The position numbers were made by a program, and so were the translations under genes. Of a stretch of DNA of 10,973 nt, positions 5,689 through 10,973 are shown piece by piece. This DNA comes from VRUB01 sp046758085. GTDB taxonomy: Bacteria; Pseudomonadota; Gammaproteobacteria; Acidiferrobacterales; SPGG2. Each line of letters begins with the position of its first letter. Within the stretch, counting starts at the first letter, position 1. The notes beneath the pieces were generated by a model. That model did not search any database, was not told where the DNA came from, and saw nothing but the letters and a program-made list of their open reading frames with translations. Location of the stretch: positions 1 to 10,973 of the forward strand of contig JBHHZP010000123.1 in the NCBI GenBank assembly GCA_046758085.1, in the 5' to 3' direction.

Positions 5689-5693
5689 GGAGG
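5689..5693 (+). promoter_or_regulatory. Strong ribosome binding site deciding a GTG start
   Basis: GGAGG lies six bases before the GTG at 5700, an ideal spacing. It fixes the start of the AhpD-like gene at a non-ATG codon. Confidence 0.8.
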
Positions 5694-5699
5694 TAGACT

Positions 5700-5942
5700 G
5701 TGGACAAGCAAATGATAGAGTTGATTGCAATCGGTGCATCGGCAGCCGTCAACTGCCGGCCGTGCATGGAACATCATTCCGAGCTGGGCAGGAAACTGGG
5801 CGTGTCGCGCGAGCAGCTGCGGGCAGCGGTCGAAGTAGGTATGAAGGTAAACCAGGGAGCCGCCAACAAGACGGCCCACTACGTCGCCGAGCTCTTCGGT
5901 GAGGAACGGCAGAGCATGCAAACGAAGGGTTGCTGTGGCTGA
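5700..5942 (+). CDS. AhpD/carboxymuconolactone-decarboxylase-like dithiol protein
   Basis: An 80-residue all-helical protein of the CMD/AhpD superfamily. The redox motif is complete: N18-C19-R-P-C22-M-E-H-H26, the CxxC plus histidine arrangement of AhpD-type thiol-disulfide or peroxidase enzymes. It is about half the length of full AhpD and so corresponds to one helical repeat, probably forming oligomers. It ends in a further cysteine pair (CCG, 78-80), which could bind metal or exchange disulfides. The last codons overlap the start of the sigma-factor gene, so the two are likely translated together, and this protein may sense a redox or alkylating signal for that sigma factor. That link is inference from gene order, known by analogy from ECF41-type sigma factors paired with CMD-family proteins. 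Confidence 0.82.
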   Translation: MDKQMIELIAIGASAAVNCRPCMEHHSELGRKLGVSREQLRAAVEVGMKVNQGAANKTAHYVAELFGEERQSMQTKGCCG

Positions 5943-6495
5943 ATCCATATCCAATATGGCGGTTGCACGTCACAGAGGAGCTGTGCGCGGGTTGGTGTTA
6001 CGGCTTGTACGGCAGGAGGCGCTCGCGGAGGATCTGACGCAAGAAACCTTCCTGCGCGCACAGGGTTCGGCCAGTCCTTGTCGGGACCGCTCCGCCGAGC
6101 AAGGCTGGCTTTACAGTATCGCGCTAAACGTAGTCCGCGACTATTTCCGCTCTCAGGCGCGTGCGCCAGGGGACGCTCTGGAAGACAAGTCGTTCACCGA
6201 TCGGCCCTCCACCGAGGATGTGGAGAACACGGTGCTGCAGACAGAGATGTCTGATTGCATTCTGGAGTACCTCGCAAGCGTGCCCTCGCCGCAGCAGGAG
6301 ATCCTGATCCTTCACGATATATTGGGGCTCAAGCACTCCGAAATCGGCCGTACCTTGAACATCTCCGAAACTAACTCGAGGGTGGTGTTGCACCGGGCGC
6401 GCACTCTGTTCCGTTCGATACTGGAACAAAACTGCGTGTTATCCTTCGACGGCGATCCGATCCCATGTGAACGACCGCCACCAAGAGGCACCTAG
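5935..6495 (+). CDS. ECF-type sigma-70 family RNA polymerase sigma factor
   Basis: A 186-residue sigma factor with only regions 2 and 4. Region 2 is seen at about 15-75 (AEDLTQETFLRA at 31-42, GWLYSIALNVVRDYFR at 57-72) and region 4 at about 105-165 (LASVPSPQQEILILHDILGLKHSEIG, then a helix-turn-helix with VVLHRARTLFR). I chose the GTG at 5935 because AAGGG lies five bases before it and it overlaps the preceding stop by eight bases, a coupling arrangement; the frame itself is open from a GTG at 5899. The tail carries C167 and C178 (C-x10-C), so metal binding or disulfide control is possible. There is no anti-sigma gene beside it and no SnoaL-like extension as in ECF41. The coupled dithiol protein is the likeliest regulator. 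Confidence 0.83.
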   Translation: MAESISNMAVARHRGAVRGLVLRLVRQEALAEDLTQETFLRAQGSASPCRDRSAEQGWLYSIALNVVRDYFRSQARAPGDALEDKSFTDRPSTEDVENTVLQTEMSDCILEYLASVPSPQQEILILHDILGLKHSEIGRTLNISETNSRVVLHRARTLFRSILEQNCVLSFDGDPIPCERPPPRGT

Positions 6496-6901
6496 CCCGG
6501 AAATTGCATGAACTCACACCAGAGATTGCAAGGATCACAGAGAAAACAAACAACTAGACGCTCGCGGGTGACACCCGAGCAGAGGTACACACTCTTGCCG
6601 CGTATCCGCTTCGACGGCAGAAACAAAACTGTTTGAATTCAGGCCTCCGCGTTCTCTCGATCGCTTGTTCCCGACGCGATCTACTTCGGCAACTGCTCCC
6701 TGCGTTGCTCTACCTCCGTTCTTGGAGTCGTCCGTCCCTGGAGCCGTGCGCTTCGCGCTCCGCGGTGAAATATCCGGGCTAAAGCAGTTTGCATTATTGC
6801 TATCCCACAGGTTCATCTCGCTCAACCTGAGTCACGGGGTGGGAGAAAAAACTCAACGGTGGCCAGTTCCCTCGATGCACTATGGCATCCGACGTGGTGA
6901 G
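6496..6901. other. Intergenic region without a supported gene
   Basis: No frame here has convincing codon use or a recognisable product. A small hairpin (CGGGT/ACCCG, 6565-6577, extended by GCTCG/GAGC with a 2-base bulge) follows the sigma gene by about 65 bases but has no T run. The stretch 6722-6741 repeats the motif seen at 54-74. The rest shows nothing I can name. Confidence 0.5.
6722..6741. repeat. Copy 2 of a short dispersed intergenic sequence
   Basis: TTGGAGTCG, one base, then CCGTCCCTGG: the same two blocks as at 54-74 with one substitution and one base less between them. It is flanked by a short GC-rich dyad (TGCGCTTCGCGC, 6747-6758). Confidence 0.35.
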
Positions 6902-6937
6902 GTGATGCTGCTAAGCTTGGGTGTAGCAGGGCATCAC
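6902..6937 (+). promoter_or_regulatory. Strong 5' leader hairpin next to a ribosome site
   Basis: GTGATGCTGCTA (6902-6913) pairs with TAGCA-GG-GCATCAC (6924-6937): twelve base pairs with a 2-base bulge and a 10-base loop. It ends three bases before the GAGG ribosome site (6941-6944) of the gene at 6952. Such a placement could protect the message or tune translation. Confidence 0.5.
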
Positions 6938-6951
6938 GTAGAGGCGCCAAA

Positions 6952-7416
6952 ATGACGTGGCGTTTGAAAAAAGAAAGCGACGCTGGCGATATTCTCGATC
7001 ACTTCAACGGGTTCCACGACGGCTTTATTAAGGCGCTGTCGCTGCGCTCGCACGATTATTTTGAACAGCAGGGCGCGGCGGTGACCGATATCGCCCACGC
7101 ACTAACCGGCCATTTCGATGTGGTCATCGATATCGCACACTACAACTACGCCCAAGGCACCCAGCCCTACGACCGGATCATACGGTGCCACTTCAAGGAC
7201 GTTAAGGCGTTCTGTTTTGACCTTCGCGATGTCAGCTCGCATGAATGGCCGATCAAAGTCGTAGAGATTAAATTGGGCCAACGCAAGAACGACCATGACC
7301 AGGTCGAGCGTTGTTTTACGCTGGTCTTTAGCTGGAGCAAACTGGTCGACAACCAGTGGTCAACTCGCACCGCGCAAGTCTTGACATTCCGCGAGGCCGA
7401 GTTTGATGAGCACTAG
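6952..7416 (+). CDS. Hypothetical cytosolic protein
   Basis: I do not recognise this 154-residue protein with certainty. It has no signal peptide or membrane span. The sequence alternates short polar and hydrophobic strands (HFDVVIDIAHYNY, DRIIRCHFKDV, FTLVFSWS), so a mainly beta fold is likely. The N-terminal HFNGFHDGFI (17-26) is a conserved-looking motif, and the general pattern, an FHD-type start followed by a beta sandwich with an acidic helix end, is faintly like Imm50/YxiG-type small proteins. The ATG is backed by GAGG seven bases before it and by a strong leader hairpin. It lies alone between two long gaps, so context gives no function. Codon use is like its neighbours, so it appears to be a genuine gene. 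Confidence 0.7.
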   Translation: MTWRLKKESDAGDILDHFNGFHDGFIKALSLRSHDYFEQQGAAVTDIAHALTGHFDVVIDIAHYNYAQGTQPYDRIIRCHFKDVKAFCFDLRDVSSHEWPIKVVEIKLGQRKNDHDQVERCFTLVFSWSKLVDNQWSTRTAQVLTFREAEFDEH

Positions 7417-7469
7417 CCCCCGGTTTTGTGTCGCTGGCGCGACGATAAAGACAGGACCCAACCGCTAGG

Positions 7470-7633
7470 CCTGAAGCCCGACGCGACTCTGAAGCCCCGA
7501 ATTGCATGTGCCATTTTTGGTAAGCTTGGCCACCATGCGTGTGGCGGTGACAGCGAGAAAACAGTAGGCACACGAAGTGCTTGATTGCCGCTCGGCCGGC
7601 GTAGGGTCGCCGTCCGTCGGCTGAGGCTTCAGG
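7470..7633. repeat. REP-like GGCTTCAG motifs in the gap before the OmpA-type gene
   Basis: CTGAAGCCC occurs twice in direct orientation (7471-7479 and 7489-7497, 18 bases apart), and its inverse GGCTTCAGG is at 7625-7633, giving a 9-bp inverted pair (7470-7478 with 7625-7633) 146 bases apart. Motifs of this kind are common in REP-type extragenic elements of gammaproteobacteria. The remaining 7417-7711 shows no gene and no clear promoter. Confidence 0.3.
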
Positions 7634-7711
7634 ACCAGGGCCGCTTGTTTATCATGGCACACGCAGCATGGTGATCGACATACGCGGAATGACACTGCCT
7701 GGGGGTGAATC

Positions 7712-9406
7712 ATGCAAGCGGGCGCGAGAATCGGGACGTATTTGGGAGCCATAGGGCTCCTCTTTGTACTTGCGGGCATATCCGCAAGTGAGCTAACCAA
7801 GGAATCTCTGTTTCGGGAAGCCAACGATGCCTACGAAGCGGCCCGGCGGGCAGAGGCAAACGTATTTGCGCCCAAGAGTTATGCCAGGGCGGTCAAGCAT
7901 TATCGCAACGCCGAACAGAAGTTCGCCGGGAGCAAGGATGCGGGTGCACTTCGCGCTGAGCTCACTCTGGTTACCGAGTATTTCCAAAAGGCGCTTGAGG
8001 CCAGCCAGGCGGCACGGGCGAGATTGGCGTCGGTTCTCAAGGCGCGTGCTGATGCCGAGAAGGTAAAGGCCGCATTGCATGCAGGCACCCTGTGGCAGCG
8101 CGCCGAGCAGAAGTTTTCGAAGACCATAAGCGATCTCGAACGCGGTGCCGCCGATGTAGCCGAGCAGCGGGCAGCCGAATCCGAACAGCTCTACCGCGAC
8201 GCTGAGCTCAGCACCATCAAAAACACCTTTCTCAGGGAGGTGCGCCTTGCCCTTGCACAGGCCGAACGGGCAAAGGTCGGGAAGTACGCGCCCAAGACCT
8301 TGCGCAAGGCCAAGGATCTGTTGGCCCAAGCGGAAATTGCCTTGGAAAAAAACCGCTACGATGCCGACCTCCCGCGTAGTCTGGGGCGCCAGGCAAAAGA
8401 AGAGGTCGAACATGCGATGTATCTGGCCCAGGTCATCAAAAAGGCCAAGCAAGACAAGTTGACCAGCGAAGATTTAATCCTGGACTGGGAGACACCACTG
8501 CGCCAGATTGCAGCGGCCGCTGACATGACGGCGAGCTTCAACAGCGGTTACGAGAAGCCGGCAAAGAGCATCATTTCCTACATCGAAGATCAGCAGGATC
8601 GCTCACAGCGCCTGCAACAGGACAACAACGATCTCAAAGCGGGGGTGAAGCAGTTGGAAGAGCAACTCAGCGCCGCCTCCGACGAGCGAACGGCACTGTC
8701 GCAACGGTTACAGGGCCAGGCCCAACGTCGGGAGGCGCTGGAGCGGCACGTGAGCAGCCTGCAGGCCGAAGTGCAACAGTTACACTTGAGCCTCGGCGGC
8801 GTGTCGGAGGAGCGTGGTGCACTTTCCAATCGCCTGGAAACGCAGACCCAACTTCGCGAGAACCTGGAGCAGGAGATCAGTACGCTGCATCGCGAGATCG
8901 AGGTGCTCGAGCAAATGCTGAACAACGTGTCCGAGCAACGCGCACTTCTGTCCAAGCGCCTGGACGCGCAGACGCGGGTGCGCAAGCAAATCGAGCAGGT
9001 CGAAGGCATGTTTTCGCCCGCCGAGGCGCGCGTCTTGCGCCAGTTCGATGACGTGATCATTCGCCTCATGGGGTTGAGCTTTCCGTCTGGCCGGTCGGCG
9101 CTGCGCCCCGAGAACTTCCCGTTGCTGGCGAAGGTCACCCAGGCCATCGAGGTCTTCCCCGAAAGCGGGCTGACCATCGAGGGCCATACGGACTCTTACG
9201 GTGGCGATGCGGCCAACCTCGCGTTGTCGCAGAAACGCGCGGACGCCGTGAAAGAGTACCTGGTAGCCAACATACGCATCGATCCATCCATGGTGGAGGC
9301 GGTGGGCTATGGCGAGACCCGTCCGGTGGCCAATAACGAGACCAAAGAGGGGCGTGCGAAAAACCGGCGTATCGACATCGTCATTCGGCCGAAGGTAGGT
9401 TATTAG
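7712..9406 (+). CDS. OmpA-domain envelope protein with helical and coiled-coil repeats
   Basis: A 564-residue exported protein. Residues 1-25 form a signal peptide, likely cleaved after A25 (ISA-SEL); LAGI at 20-23 resembles a lipobox without its cysteine, so it is probably not a lipoprotein. Residues 30-290 are alanine- and lysine-rich helices in related units (YAPKTLRKAKDLLAQAE at 192-208, FAPKSYARAVKHYRNAEQ at 52-69), like DUF4398-type domains. Residues 315-430 are a coiled coil of 42-residue tandem repeats. The C-terminal OmpA domain (about 450-560) has GHTDSYG (491-497) and LALSQKRADAV (503-513), including D494 and R509, the peptidoglycan-binding pair. It probably links the peptidoglycan to another envelope layer across the periplasm. 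GGGGGTG (7701-7707) serves as ribosome site. It converges on the FHA-GGDEF gene. Confidence 0.9.
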   Translation: MQAGARIGTYLGAIGLLFVLAGISASELTKESLFREANDAYEAARRAEANVFAPKSYARAVKHYRNAEQKFAGSKDAGALRAELTLVTEYFQKALEASQAARARLASVLKARADAEKVKAALHAGTLWQRAEQKFSKTISDLERGAADVAEQRAAESEQLYRDAELSTIKNTFLREVRLALAQAERAKVGKYAPKTLRKAKDLLAQAEIALEKNRYDADLPRSLGRQAKEEVEHAMYLAQVIKKAKQDKLTSEDLILDWETPLRQIAAAADMTASFNSGYEKPAKSIISYIEDQQDRSQRLQQDNNDLKAGVKQLEEQLSAASDERTALSQRLQGQAQRREALERHVSSLQAEVQQLHLSLGGVSEERGALSNRLETQTQLRENLEQEISTLHREIEVLEQMLNNVSEQRALLSKRLDAQTRVRKQIEQVEGMFSPAEARVLRQFDDVIIRLMGLSFPSGRSALRPENFPLLAKVTQAIEVFPESGLTIEGHTDSYGGDAANLALSQKRADAVKEYLVANIRIDPSMVEAVGYGETRPVANNETKEGRAKNRRIDIVIRPKVGY

Positions 9407-9459
9407 TACGGATTAATCTCCCCGCATCAGCAAAAATCATTAACAGCAAGACCCGACCC

Positions 9460-9514
9460 CAAAGGCCTTTGCAACTGAAGTCACCCCTGACGACTCACGG
9501 TTCACGGATCACGA
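9460..9514. repeat. Palindrome and 7-base tandem repeats between convergent genes
   Basis: The gap 9407-9519 lacks a classical terminator. It holds a perfect 12-base palindrome CAAAGGCCTTTG (9460-9471), then a 23-base block (9471-9493) that recurs at 10891-10913 with three mismatches. After it come three tandem 7-mers: CTCACGG, TTCACGG, ATCACGA (9494-9514). The block and the 7-base periodicity are shared with the sequence on the other side of the FHA-GGDEF gene. Confidence 0.55.
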
Positions 9515-9519
9515 GCTCA

Positions 9520-10428
9520 TTAAGGGCGTGCGGTCTTCACAGCAGCGCCAGCGATACAGCCTCTTCCGGCGCTCTTGGCCCTGTGAAGATAATTCTCGGC
9601 GAGTCGTATGAGCCTGGAAGCTTTTCTGACCCTGTTGGAAAGTGTTCCGATCCCAATGCTGACAGTGACCGGAAGAGGTACGTCGAGGAAGACAATCTTG
9701 CGCGATCTGATTCCCCTACGGATCTTTCGCGCGAGCATAACCGCTCCATTGTTACTGATGTCTCGCGCCAACACGATGAATCGGCCTGCACCGTAGCGGG
9801 CAAAGACATCGTCAGTACGCAGCTCCCGACGCACAATTCGAGCGAGCGTTTTGATAACGAAGTTGCCCGCAGGAATTCCATACATGTTGTTGATTTCCAC
9901 GAAGCGGTCGACATCAAAGATTAGCAGAGTCAGGCTCGAGCGATGTCTTTGGGCGTGAGCGCACTCGGTGACGATCTGGGCCAACACGTACTTTTTGGCG
10001 TAGATCCCCGTGAGCGGGTCCCGGATTTCACTATCGATGAGCGCCTGATGGAAGTCTCGTTCTAGTTCGTCTTGATAGGAGAATTTCAAGACGGCGTTGG
10101 GTCCGATGTGGAACTTGTCCCCGTCTCTCAATGGGTACCTCTCGATCGGTCGTCCGTTCAGGAACGTCCCATTGGTGCTGCTTAGGTCCTCGAGGGTGGC
10201 GATACCTTCTGGAGTGATCCTGATTTTCGCGTGCCGTCGGCTTGCCTGTCGACTTGTCAGCCGCACATCGGCATCGTGCCCACGTCCGATTAGGGTGCCC
10301 GCCGCGATGGGGAGCGGGTACAACATGCCGATGGGCCCACCGGCAATAACGGTGACACACGGCTTCCGGCCTTTTAGTCGAGGTCCACCCTGTGAGGCCC
10401 ATGGCGCGGGCGTGGACTGTCGGATCAT
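9520..10428 (-). CDS. FHA-GGDEF protein with degenerate cyclase site
   Basis: A 302-residue cytosolic protein from the ATG at 10428. An FHA domain, which binds phosphothreonine peptides, spans about 24-118: LIGRG (46-50), S63-R64-R-H66, and LSSTNGTFLNG (82-92), so its ligand site looks intact. A GGDEF domain follows at about 132-300 (RDPLTGIY, FDVDRFVEINNMYG). Its signature is GAGRF (213-217, bases 9792-9778) in place of GGDEF, and GHxxGD is GIPAGN, so cyclic-di-GMP synthesis is very unlikely. The RxxD inhibitory site, R204-T-D-D207, sits exactly five residues before the signature, so it may still bind c-di-GMP. A GTG at 10512 would add 28 residues without homology. No good ribosome site is seen at either start. 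It converges on the OmpA-type gene. Confidence 0.85.
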   Translation of the reverse strand: MIRQSTPAPWASQGGPRLKGRKPCVTVIAGGPIGMLYPLPIAAGTLIGRGHDADVRLTSRQASRRHAKIRITPEGIATLEDLSSTNGTFLNGRPIERYPLRDGDKFHIGPNAVLKFSYQDELERDFHQALIDSEIRDPLTGIYAKKYVLAQIVTECAHAQRHRSSLTLLIFDVDRFVEINNMYGIPAGNFVIKTLARIVRRELRTDDVFARYGAGRFIVLARDISNNGAVMLARKIRRGIRSRKIVFLDVPLPVTVSIGIGTLSNRVRKASRLIRLAENYLHRAKSAGRGCIAGAAVKTARP

Positions 10429-10652
10429 GTTGTTAACGCAACGAGCTCTAATACTACGTGTACACCGGGCCGCTTGCCCGCCCTTAATTCTGGCGGGGCG
10501 ATGCCGGGCCACGGGTACGATGCGGGTTTTAACGCTCGCGGGACCGTGAGCTCTTCCCTGGCAGGACAGCAGCCTGGGTGCGCCCTCGGTAGGGGGGATA
10601 CGCCGACAAGTCAGTGCGCTTTCGGCATTCCACGTACACTACCTGGAGTAAT

Positions 10653-10680
10653 AAAATATTCTAACAGCCCTACCGGGCAA
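10653..10680 (-). promoter_or_regulatory. Possible promoter of the FHA-GGDEF gene
   Basis: On the minus strand TTGCCC (10680-10675, 4 of 6) and TATTTT (10658-10653, 4 of 6) are 16 bases apart in the most AT-rich part of this gap. The leader would be about 220 bases and contains a hairpin (CCCGCC/GGCGGG, 10477-10497). The match is modest. Between 10513 and 10760 nothing else was identified. Confidence 0.25.
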
Positions 10681-10838
10681 AGGGAATCCGCTAGGGGGGG
10701 CTTAAGCCTATGAGAATAAAGACTAAAACGCTCGGGTGTGCTCTGCGCCTTGCCCCGTCGCTACCCCTCACACCTCATCGCTCACGGTCTGCGGTTCTCA
10801 ATCCTCCACCCCCAGCCGCCCGTCCCTCGCCTTTTCTC

Positions 10839-10953
10839 CTCGCTACTAGCCACGCGCCACCCGCTACTGCAGTTTTGCTATTTGCCACTCGCAATTGAAG
10901 TCGCCCCTCACGATTTAATTCGTCCTTCGTCCTTGTTCTTCCTCGCTGTCCAC
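10839..10953. repeat. Degenerate 7-base tandem repeat array
   Basis: From 10839 to 10894 the sequence divides into eight 7-mers without a gap; six have GCTA or GCCA at positions 4-7 (for example CTCGCTA, CTAGCCA, CGCGCCA), a seventh is CTCGCAA, and one (10867-10873) does not fit. At 10919-10932 TTCGTCC occurs twice in tandem, followed by looser units up to 10953. Less regular 7-mers with a CTCA core are seen at 10766-10786. The region is pyrimidine-rich and has no gene. It resembles the short tandemly repeated repetitive sequences known from cyanobacteria and some proteobacteria. Confidence 0.65.
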
Positions 10954-10973
10954 GGGTGTCATCAAGGCTCAAC

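Noticed and set aside
6665..6955. 96-codon plus-strand frame in the gap after the sigma gene
   Set aside because: No ribosome site, no recognisable domain, it spans the repeat-like motif and leader hairpin, and runs into the well-supported start at 6952.
7523..7538. AAGCTTGGCCACCATG, like a HindIII-Kozak junction of expression vectors
   Set aside because: The ATG opens only a few codons and the flanking sequence is ordinary intergenic DNA of this genome, so coincidence is likelier than vector contamination.
7793..9187. Several long minus-strand frames opposite the OmpA-type gene
   Set aside because: Their cysteine- and serine-rich composition is typical of antisense reading of Ala/Glu/Arg-rich coding sequence.
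10660..10715. Possible GEMM (c-di-GMP) riboswitch near the FHA-GGDEF gene
   Set aside because: A GGGCAAAGGG stretch is suggestive, but it is on the strand opposite to the gene and the conserved GACGCAAAGC core is absent.
1..10973. tRNA genes, CRISPR arrays, integron attC sites
   Set aside because: No T-loop-like GTTCGA context, no spaced identical repeats of CRISPR length, and no matching GTTRRRY core pairs were seen by eye.

Overview
The window looks like chromosomal DNA of a GC-rich gammaproteobacterium, probably facultatively anaerobic. This rests on the protein families (glyoxalase II, OmpA-type envelope protein, FHA-GGDEF protein), GC-rich codon use, and three TTGAT-N4-ATCAA-type (FNR/Anr) sites. 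The taxonomic call is an inference. No tRNA, rRNA, transposase, phage gene or CRISPR array was found.

Layout. Positions 1-287 are non-coding and unusually rich in inverted repeats; they end at a glyoxalase II-type hydrolase gene (288-1079, +). Next is a small four-helix membrane protein gene (about 1319-1714, +) preceded by an FNR-like site. Then come a class III PLP aminotransferase (1872-3260, +) and a PAPS-type sulfotransferase (3306-4415, +) 45 bases apart, probably one transcription unit that makes or decorates an amine-bearing small molecule or lipid. Between 4416 and 4886 there is no convincing protein gene. The minus strand there reads as a candidate small RNA (about 4643 to 4496): a perfect FNR box, a -10-like GATAAG at class II spacing, a nested multi-hairpin body with GGA in loops and linker, and a GC-rich hairpin followed by a T-rich tail. 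A second FNR-type box (4813-4826) lies 136 bases away, before a DUF3330-DUF5619 fusion gene (4887-5309, +).

From 5419 to 6495 are a single-span membrane peptide, a small AhpD/carboxymuconolactone-decarboxylase-like dithiol protein, and an ECF-type sigma factor whose start overlaps the end of the dithiol gene. They suggest a translationally coupled redox-to-transcription pair. After a 456-base gap with a strong hairpin just before the next ribosome site, there is an unrecognised 154-residue protein (6952-7416, +).

The right part holds a 564-residue OmpA-domain envelope protein (7712-9406, +) with alpha-helical repeats and a 42-residue coiled-coil tandem repeat. Converging on it is an FHA-GGDEF protein (10428-9520, -) whose GGDEF signature is destroyed (GAGRF) while its RxxD inhibitory site is kept, suggesting a c-di-GMP reader rather than a cyclase. 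Both sides of that gene carry related intergenic sequence with degenerate 7-base tandem repeats, and the right end (10839-10953) is largely such an array.

The strongest candidate for something undescribed is the FNR-linked minus-strand RNA at 4496-4690. Next are the degenerate GGDEF with intact I-site, the hairpin chain before the glyoxalase gene, and the dithiol protein/ECF sigma pair.
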